Positions 1 to 6,302 of a DNA stretch of 34,649 nucleotides are shown here, in pieces (the stretch's first letter is position 1; the number at the start of each line of letters is the position of its first letter). The notes beneath the pieces were generated by a model. The model ran no database searches. It saw nothing but the letters and a program-made list of their open reading frames with translations, and was not told the origin of the DNA. The DNA comes from an uncultured Verrucomicrobiota bacterium (GTDB taxonomy: Bacteria; Verrucomicrobiota; Kiritimatiellia; RFP12; UBA3636): contig CAMNCG010000015.1 in NCBI GenBank assembly GCA_946534105.1, positions 1-34,649 on the forward strand. The letters are read 5' to 3'. The position numbers and the translations under genes are program-made.

Positions 1-1
1 A

Positions 2-1414
2 GCCGGGTATTTTATGGGAAACTGCGACGTGTACGTCAACGTCGCCGGCGGGCTGCGGATCGACGAGCCCGCGTCCGATCTGCCGGTCGCGCTTTCTCTG
101 ATTTCCAGCTTAAAGGATCAGGTGCTGCGCGAGGATACGATCGCATTCGGCGAGATCGGCCTTGCCGGAGAGATCCGTTCCGTCAGCTTTGCCGAGCTCA
201 GGATCCGCGAGGCGATCCGTTTGGGCTTCAGCAAATGCGTGATCTCATCGCACAATCTCAAAGAGATCCCGTCGGCGCTGAGATCGAAGATCGAGGTCGT
301 GGGCGTAAACAACATACGCAGCGCGTTCGACGAAGCCGCCCGTCGCGGGATGCTCAACCTCGAATATGTCGGGTGCGCCGACGCCGGACCGTTCCTTCTC
401 AACGCGCGCGGCGAGCGTCTTGTCGGCGTGGGCGACCCCTTCGACCCCGCATTCCGCGAACGGCTGCGGGCCAAGCTCGCCACCGTCGCGCCGGACCTGA
501 ACGCCCGCCCCGCCGTCTTCGGCATCTGCGTCGGCAACGAGGCCCACATCGAAGGCAACTTCGCCGAGCGCAGCTCCTCGGGCTACGTCTATTCCGAGGC
601 GTGCGGCGCCGAGTTCGTCCGCTGGCTCTCGGAGCGGTACGCCGGCGACGTGACGCTGCTTGACCGCGCGTGGTTCGGCGGCCGGACGAACGAATGGTTC
701 TCGTCCTTCGACGAGATCCTCGCGCGCAAGCCCGACCCGCTTGGCGGGTTGCAGCCGTCGCTCGACGACCCCGAATACGTCGCCGCGATGGCGCACCTCG
801 GCCGGACCGCGTCCGCGGCGGCCGGTGGCGCGAAGGGCGCCATGCGGGACGACTTCGACGCTTTTGCGGTCCGCACCGTCGAGGCATACGCCGACGCCGT
901 GCTTTCGCTCATGCGGGAGTTCTTTCCCGGCAAGCTGATCGGTTCCAACCGCTTCCTGGGCGGCGCGACCGAGGAGATGTACCGGTGCTGGCACGGCTAC
1001 GACTTCATCGCCGTCAACTCCTACCCGATGATGGTGCGCGGCGACGCGGTGTTCACCGACAGGCAGATGGAGGCCCTGCGGCTGGCGCACCGCGCCACCG
1101 GGCGTCCGGTGCTGCTCACCGAGTGGGGTGTCCAGGCGCTCGACGTCCGCATGCAGTCGCCATCCGCGCAGCTGCGCACACAGGCCGAGCGCGGCCGCGG
1201 CTACGGCAAGGCGCTGCGGCAGATTGTGGAAAACCTGCCCTTCGTCGCAGGAGTCGTCGATTTCGGCTTTCAGAACCTCGCCGATTCCGAGGGGCAGGGC
1301 TGGGGTCTCGTGGACAACGAGGGCCGCCCCTACCGCGACTATGTCGAAGGCGTGGCCGACGCAGCCCGCTGGCTGGACAAGTGCTTCCAACAACCAGTGG
1401 ACACGCAACCATGA
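2..1414 (+). CDS. RadA C-terminal domain fused in frame to a clan-A glycoside hydrolase fragment (5' partial)
   Basis: The frame is open to the left window edge, so the true start lies outside; ATG 14 is only the first internal Met. Residues 1 to about 112 (from ATG 14) match the Lon-protease-like C-terminal domain of the DNA-repair ATPase RadA/Sms, with 'FGEIGLAGEIR' and a terminal 'VVGVNNIRSAFDEA'. Without a stop the frame continues into the C-terminal two thirds of a TIM-barrel glycosidase. A candidate acid/base Glu lies in 'GICVGNEAH' (about E176) and a candidate nucleophile in 'LLTEWG' (about E370). The barrel's first strands are missing. Base composition changes at the join: a hand count gives 57% GC for 181-300 against 73% for 601-660. 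The stop overlaps the next ATG (ATGA). Either a real gene fusion or an assembly chimera fits; a working bifunctional protein is unlikely. Confidence 0.75.
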   Translation, partial: AGYFMGNCDVYVNVAGGLRIDEPASDLPVALSLISSLKDQVLREDTIAFGEIGLAGEIRSVSFAELRIREAIRLGFSKCVISSHNLKEIPSALRSKIEVVGVNNIRSAFDEAARRGMLNLEYVGCADAGPFLLNARGERLVGVGDPFDPAFRERLRAKLATVAPDLNARPAVFGICVGNEAHIEGNFAERSSSGYVYSEACGAEFVRWLSERYAGDVTLLDRAWFGGRTNEWFSSFDEILARKPDPLGGLQPSLDDPEYVAAMAHLGRTASAAAGGAKGAMRDDFDAFAVRTVEAYADAVLSLMREFFPGKLIGSNRFLGGATEEMYRCWHGYDFIAVNSYPMMVRGDAVFTDRQMEALRLAHRATGRPVLLTEWGVQALDVRMQSPSAQLRTQAERGRGYGKALRQIVENLPFVAGVVDFGFQNLADSEGQGWGLVDNEGRPYRDYVEGVADAARWLDKCFQQPVDTQP

Positions 1415-1845
1415 AAGACGCAACAATGGCAACTTTGAATCCAACGCCGCAGAACAGGATCCGGGTGACCGAAGCCATCCAATCGCAGATTGACGCCGCC
1501 GCGGCGAAGGGTGGCGGGCGGGTGATTGTCCCGAAAGGCATCCACCCCTGCCGCACGCTTTATTTGAAGAGCGGCGTGGAACTCCATCTTGAGGAGGGCG
1601 CCATCATCCTTGGCGGCCCGAAGCCGGAGGACTACGACGACGCGATTCCCGAGGAGATGGTTTACCGCTACGGCGACGCGAACACTGCGCCAACCGTCAC
1701 GCGCAAGGCGCTCGTCTTCGCGGAAAACGCGGAGAACGTCGCCATCACCGGCAAGGGGGCAATCCAAATCGACGGCAAGGCGTTTGACGTGGAACACGCG
1801 CCGGACATTGTCTTCGGGAGCATGGATGTGACCGCGAGGTCGTAA
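1411..1845 (+). pseudogene. Truncated GH28-like (polygalacturonase) N-terminal fragment
   Basis: This 144-residue frame starts at an ATGA overlap with the preceding stop. It carries the entry region of a GH28-type right-handed beta-helix: 'TEAIQSQIDAAAAKGGGRV', 'TLYLKSGVELHLEEGA' and 'AENVAITGKGAI'. GH28 enzymes usually run to about 400-500 residues, with the catalytic Asp residues in the middle of the helix. Here the frame stops after the first turns ('DVTARS'), so no catalytic residues remain. There is no signal peptide. It lies 18 bases before a DMT permease start and would be co-transcribed with it. I call it a broken gene; a short expressed remnant cannot be excluded. Confidence 0.7.
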
Positions 1846-1863
1846 GAAACGGATGGACCATAC

Positions 1864-3477
1864 ATGATTACGGCAATACTATTCCTTGTCGTCGCCGGAT
1901 TCAGCTGGGTTTCCGTCGGGGCCGCCGTCGGCCATGTCGAGCGGCAGGGCTACAGTCTTGTGCGCTACCAGTTCCTGGTCTGCGCCGTATGCGTGACGCT
2001 TGGGCTCGTCGGCTGGGTGACCGCGCCGACCGCTTTCTTCCCGCACGACGGATGCCCGGCCATGACCTGGATTCTCGTTGTCGCGGGAATGCTTTTGTGC
2101 GGCGCATTCAACTACCTGATGGCCCTTTTGATGGGATGCGCGATGAAGCGGGGGCCGAACGCCATCGTCTGGGCGATTATCCAGTCGGGCCTGATCTACC
2201 CATTCCTTATGGGGTGGCTGATATTCAGAGTCCCGATGGGACCTCGGCGATTCTTCGGAATCACGCTCATCATTGCCAGCGTCTTCTTCTATGCGCTTCG
2301 GAGTGGGGCGGCGGAAGGGAATGCCTCGTCCGGGGCGCGCGCCCCGCTCCGCGAATGGCTTCCGGCGTCCCTGCTCGGCATGCTCTGCTGTGGCGTCAAC
2401 CAGTGCGCCGCCAACCTGCCATCGTATCTTGAAAAGGGTCGCGATTTTTCGGGCACGTTCCGCACCTTCGCCATGTATTTCGGGTTGCTGATGGCGGCGT
2501 TTGTCCACGTTGGAATCCTGCGCCTGCGCGGCCATCGCGCAGAACCGATACGGCCTGGGGAGTTGCGCTCGCTCGCCGTTTGGGCCGGCTCCGTCGGGCT
2601 TGTATCCTTTTTCGTCGGAAAATATCTTACGTTTCCGGGTCTGGACAGACTGGAACGCCTCGGTGCCGGATCGATGGGGTATCCGGTGATGGTCGCCGCG
2701 TGCATCGTCGGCTTCTTCCTCTACGGGTTTTTCGTTCTGCGCGAGCGCATCAGCGCGTGCCAGGCCATCGGCGCCGTCCTTGGCATCGCGGGCATCCTGT
2801 TCGGATGTCTTGATTCCGCGGGCGGTGAGGTTGCGCTTCCGGGTGGCGTCACAACCTCCGCCCCCGGTTGGACATTCACCGAAGAGGAGGCGTCGGTGTT
2901 TTTCGTGGACCGCGGGGAACGGCAGGCGGACGACGGGAAGATGGAGTGGTGCCTCTTTGACTGGCGCTGGAACGAAGTCAAGCGAGGCGAATGGCCCGCC
3001 GACGGGCGGCTGGAGCTCGCCCCGCTTCCGCCGGGGTACTACCGCATGGAATCCGGTAGGGACGCGCCCACGGCGCGTCCGCGCGAAGACGGACGTTTCG
3101 TGGAAACGTCCCTACCGCCGTTCGACTTCTGCGTGGTGCGCCGCGATCCGTGTCGGAATCCCGACTCCCCCTTCGCCGTCGATTTGGCGCTGTCGCACCG
3201 CGCCGACACCTTCGACTGCCCGTGGTACGGCAGCGTCCAGATCGACCTCCTAATCCAAACGGAGCGCTCCGCCTACCTCGTGGAGATTAAGCGGCAAAAC
3301 CGGATCGGGCGCGAAATCGAAGACGAGGTGGAGACGAAGATGTGGCGACTGCCCGTGCGCCGGGGCGTTTCCATCCATCCCGTCCTTGTCCATCTGGGCG
3401 AAGTGTCCGGCGAAGTTGACGGGGACGGCTTCTTCGACGCCATCATTCCCGCCGAATCCCTGCTGCAATCATGCTGA
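1864..3477 (+). CDS. DMT permease fused to a glycosidase N-terminal module and a PD-(D/E)XK-like C-terminus
   Basis: Three unrelated pieces share one 537-residue frame. Residues 1 to about 315 form a roughly ten-segment permease of the drug/metabolite transporter type, starting 'MITAILFLVVAGFSWVSVG' and ending at 'GIAGILFGCLD'. Residues 328-456 copy the N-terminal beta-sandwich module of the glycosidase at 6299 (shared 'PGWTFTE', 'GEWPADGRLELAPLP', 'CVVRRDPCRNPDSPFAVD', 'TFDCPWY'). Residues 457-537 ('VQIDLLIQTERSAYLVEIKRQ') resemble the C-terminal nuclease-like domain of AAA ATPases of the DUF234/archaeal type, with the D...ExK pattern. A palindromic element lies inside the middle piece. ATG 1864 begins the first membrane segment. 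The permease may still work. Its tail would be cytoplasmic, which does not suit a module that is secreted in its homologue. Confidence 0.75.
   Translation: MITAILFLVVAGFSWVSVGAAVGHVERQGYSLVRYQFLVCAVCVTLGLVGWVTAPTAFFPHDGCPAMTWILVVAGMLLCGAFNYLMALLMGCAMKRGPNAIVWAIIQSGLIYPFLMGWLIFRVPMGPRRFFGITLIIASVFFYALRSGAAEGNASSGARAPLREWLPASLLGMLCCGVNQCAANLPSYLEKGRDFSGTFRTFAMYFGLLMAAFVHVGILRLRGHRAEPIRPGELRSLAVWAGSVGLVSFFVGKYLTFPGLDRLERLGAGSMGYPVMVAACIVGFFLYGFFVLRERISACQAIGAVLGIAGILFGCLDSAGGEVALPGGVTTSAPGWTFTEEEASVFFVDRGERQADDGKMEWCLFDWRWNEVKRGEWPADGRLELAPLPPGYYRMESGRDAPTARPREDGRFVETSLPPFDFCVVRRDPCRNPDSPFAVDLALSHRADTFDCPWYGSVQIDLLIQTERSAYLVEIKRQNRIGREIEDEVETKMWRLPVRRGVSIHPVLVHLGEVSGEVDGDGFFDAIIPAESLLQSC
3055..3116 (+). 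repeat. Palindromic element A, copy 1 (in frame inside CDS 1864-3477)
   Basis: This 62-bp unit holds two perfect hairpins between inverted ends GGTAG/CTACC. Hairpin 1 is GGACGCGCC-CAC-GGCGCGTCC (3060-3080). Hairpin 2 is GGACGTTTC-GTG-GAAACGTCC (3091-3111). Both have 9-bp stems and 3-base loops, and the loops (CAC and GTG) are complementary. The unit is translated in frame as 'GRDAPTARP...GRFVET'. Confidence 0.85.
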
Positions 3478-6302
3478 CCATGCAAAGCGCCATGAAAGTG
3501 AAAAAAGGCGACTCCAGCGATGCCGTCATCGACATCGGCCCGTGCGACGGCAACGCGACGCCCGCCGTCGTCGCGGCGGCGTCGCGGCTCCGCGACGGCG
3601 GCACTCTCCGCTTCGCCCCCGGCGAATACCACTTCTTCGAGGAGGGGGCGAAGGACCTCTTCCTCGCCTCGCCCGGAAGCTCGACCGGGCCGAAGAAGGT
3701 CGCCATCCACATCGAGGGACGGAAGGACGTGACGATTGACGGCGGCGGCGCCCGCTTCGTCTTCCACGGCCAGACGTTCCCCATCGTCGCGCAGCGCTGC
3801 GACGGCCTCGCCATCCGCAACTTCACCTCGCGCGTCTTCCAGCCCGCGATCGCCGAGTTCACGATTCTCGAGAAGGGCGACGACGGCTTCCTCTGCCAGT
3901 TCGCCCCGGACTCCCCGCCCTACGAAACGACGGACGACGGCACGATCCTCTTCGACACCGACGAGGGGCGCATCGACTCCCATGCGCAGGTGCTCTCAGT
4001 CCACGCGCTTCGCTTCTGCCACATCCAGTATCTTGCGACGCCCAGCTGCCTTCACGACAAGGACACGCTCGCCTCGACGTTCTATTCCGTCGCCGCCGAG
4101 GACCGGGGCGGCGGCAAGGTCTTCTTCCGCTACTGCGGCGACCCCCACCCCAAGAACGCCGGCAAGTGCAGCTACCCCGCGGGCGAGCCGCTCTGCATCC
4201 TCCTCGGATGCGCCCGCACCCGCTCGCTGATGTCGATTTCCGACTGCCGCGACGTTGAGGTCGCCGATGTCGATGTGCGTAGCGGCACCGGCATGGGCAT
4301 CGTCGCGGACCAGTGCGAGAACGTCCGCATCCTCCGCTACAAGGTCCGGCCCGACGAGGGGAGCCTCGTCTCGCTGACGGCCGACACGATGTTCCTCGTC
4401 GATACGAAGGGGCGCATCGAGATCGCGGGATGCGAGAGCAGCTGGAGCCTCGACGACGCCATCAACATCCACGGCAACTACACGGCCCTGGATTCGGTTG
4501 ACGGGCGCCACGCCACGCTGAAGATCCAGCATCACGCCTACGCCGGCTACTTCCCCTACCGCGTCGGCGAGAAGGTGGAGTTCTCGCGCGGTCATGGTAC
4601 CGGAAAGGCAATTCTCGGCCGCGCCGCCGTGGCGGAGTTCCCCGCGCCGGGCCGCGACACGACAAGCGCGCAAATCGTCTTCGACCGCGAAATCCCGCCC
4701 GAATGGGCCGGATGCGACGTGGCGAACGTCTCCCACGTGCCAACGATCTGGATCCACGGCAACCACTTCCACGACTTCCTGCACATCCGCCTCTCCGCCT
4801 TCGCGGACATCCTCTTCGAAAACAACCGGCTCTCCAACGGCCAGAGCGTGATGATGGTGGACGACCTCACGGGCTACTGGGGCGAATGCGGGCCCGTCCA
4901 CAACCTCACCGCGCGCGGCAACGACTGCGCCGACATGCGGCACACCTTCTTCGACTTCCACGTGCCCTTCACCGGGCGGGCGGTCGTCGAGGGCAACAGG
5001 CTTTCCGGCCCCGGCTCGGACAACCCCTTCACCCTCGGCCCCGGCGTCGAGGTCGCGCGGGGGCGGAGGACGCGCCCACGGCTTCTGGCAGGGCCGCGTC
5101 CCGCGCACCCGCTCCGCCATCGCTTCCTCAGCCGTGCAAGGAAAGATAAAATGGACGTTCTCTGCATCTACTATCCGGAGTGGCACGTCTATCCCGAAGG
5201 CGAGGCGATCTTCGGCAAGGGCCGCACGGAGTGGGACTACGTCGATTCGGCCGTCCCGCGCTTCCCCGGCCACGAGCAGCCCCTGCGCCTCACGGCGGGC
5301 CATCCAGACGACTCCAACCCGGCCGACGTGGCGGGGGAGATCGACCTCGCCGCGGACGCCGGAATCGACGTCTTCCTCTACGACTGGTATTGGGCGGATG
5401 GCCATCCCATCGCGCACGAGGCGCTGGAGCGCGGCTTCCTGTGCGCGCCGAACCGGGGTCGGATGAAGTTCGCGCTCATGTGGGCGAACCACCACCGCTC
5501 CGATGTCTTCCGCACTGCGCCGGGCACCTGCAACGACCGCCTCTGGTGGACCCTCCGCTACGACCGGGAGGAGTTCCTCGACGCGATCGACTACTGCATC
5601 GCCCACTCCTTCGCGGCGCCGGAATACTACCGCAGGGACGGGCGGATATTCCTCTCCATCTACTCGGCGGCCGCGCTCGTCGATGGCCTCCGCGGCCCCG
5701 AGGCGGCGCGGAAGGTCTTCGCCGAGGCGCAGGCGCGGATGGCGCGGGCGGGGCTTCCCCCGCTGCACCTCTCGGCGATGGTGCGCGACCCGGAGACCGC
5801 AGTTCGCATGGCCGATGCGGGCTTCGACTCGACCTCCGCCTACAACGTCACCCCCTACGATTTCGACGATTCTCTGGTCGTGGAGGAGACGGGCGAGCGG
5901 CGGCAGCTCTTCACGCACGAGGAGTTCGCCGACCTGCATGCGACCTTCAACGCTAAAATCGCGGCCGGCTCGCCCGTGCCGTTCATCCCCGTCGTCTCGC
6001 GCGGCTGGGATCCCTCGCCGCGCTGCCGCCTCGACGAGCCGTTCCCGTGGAGGACGCTCCAGTACCCCTACCTCGGCATTATCCGGGACCTTTCGCCGGA
6101 GGTTTTCGGCCGATGCGTCCGCGATGCACTGCGCCTGGCCGCCTCGGACCCGAAGCGCCCTGGCGCGATTCTCGTCAACGCCTGGAACGAATACACTGAA
6201 GGCAGCTACCTGATGCCCGACCTCCACAACGGCGACGCCTACCTCCGCGCCCTCCGCCAGGCCTGTGGCGGCTATCAAGGAAACAGAGGAACTCAAGAAT
6301 GA
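3471..6302 (+). CDS. GH110-like beta-helix glycosidase in one open frame with a GH99/WbsX-like domain
   Basis: The 943-residue frame holds two enzymes. Residues 8 to about 530 resemble GH110 alpha-1,3-galactosidases: 'LRFAPGEYHFFEEGAKDLF', 'GPKKVAIHIEG', 'GGGARFVFHGQTFPI', then 'WSLDDAINIHGNY' (paired Asp, about 328-329, where GH110 has DDAINVHG) and 'ILFENNRLSNGQSVMMVDD'. Residues 561-943 are a GH99/WbsX-like (PF14307-type) barrel: 'CIYYPEWH', 'DVFLYDWYWADG', 'LMWANHH', 'LVNAWNEYTEGSYLMPD'. The link (about 530-560, 'RGRRTRPRLLAGPRPAH') is low-complexity and looks frameshifted. ATG 5151 has its own ribosome site and would start the second enzyme (383 aa). The preferred start of the first is ATG 3492 ('MKVKKGD'), though ATG 3471 overlaps the previous stop. 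No signal peptide is visible. Two coupled genes joined by a frameshift fit better than a designed fusion. Confidence 0.8.
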   Translation: MLTMQSAMKVKKGDSSDAVIDIGPCDGNATPAVVAAASRLRDGGTLRFAPGEYHFFEEGAKDLFLASPGSSTGPKKVAIHIEGRKDVTIDGGGARFVFHGQTFPIVAQRCDGLAIRNFTSRVFQPAIAEFTILEKGDDGFLCQFAPDSPPYETTDDGTILFDTDEGRIDSHAQVLSVHALRFCHIQYLATPSCLHDKDTLASTFYSVAAEDRGGGKVFFRYCGDPHPKNAGKCSYPAGEPLCILLGCARTRSLMSISDCRDVEVADVDVRSGTGMGIVADQCENVRILRYKVRPDEGSLVSLTADTMFLVDTKGRIEIAGCESSWSLDDAINIHGNYTALDSVDGRHATLKIQHHAYAGYFPYRVGEKVEFSRGHGTGKAILGRAAVAEFPAPGRDTTSAQIVFDREIPPEWAGCDVANVSHVPTIWIHGNHFHDFLHIRLSAFADILFENNRLSNGQSVMMVDDLTGYWGECGPVHNLTARGNDCADMRHTFFDFHVPFTGRAVVEGNRLSGPGSDNPFTLGPGVEVARGRRTRPRLLAGPRPAHPLRHRFLSRARKDKMDVLCIYYPEWHVYPEGEAIFGKGRTEWDYVDSAVPRFPGHEQPLRLTAGHPDDSNPADVAGEIDLAADAGIDVFLYDWYWADGHPIAHEALERGFLCAPNRGRMKFALMWANHHRSDVFRTAPGTCNDRLWWTLRYDREEFLDAIDYCIAHSFAAPEYYRRDGRIFLSIYSAAALVDGLRGPEAARKVFAEAQARMARAGLPPLHLSAMVRDPETAVRMADAGFDSTSAYNVTPYDFDDSLVVEETGERRQLFTHEEFADLHATFNAKIAAGSPVPFIPVVSRGWDPSPRCRLDEPFPWRTLQYPYLGIIRDLSPEVFGRCVRDALRLAASDPKRPGAILVNAWNEYTEGSYLMPDLHNGDAYLRALRQACGGYQGNRGTQE
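5068..5101 (+). repeat. Possible decayed copy of palindromic element A at the GH110/WbsX join
   Basis: GGACGCGCCCACGGC (5068-5082) is identical to the first 15 bases of hairpin 1 of element A (3060-3074). A right arm CGCGTCC follows at 5095-5101 and pairs with GGACGCG. About ten extra bases separate the two halves. It sits exactly where the GH110-like protein loses homology. The 15-base identity is certain; its origin as an element copy is inference. Confidence 0.5.
5138..5150 (+). promoter_or_regulatory. Internal ribosome binding site for the WbsX-like domain
   Basis: AAGGAAAG lies 5 bases before ATG 5151, where recognisable GH99/WbsX-like sequence begins. A TAA stop in another frame (5147-5149) sits just before this ATG, as expected if an ancestral GH110 gene ended there. 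Confidence 0.6.
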
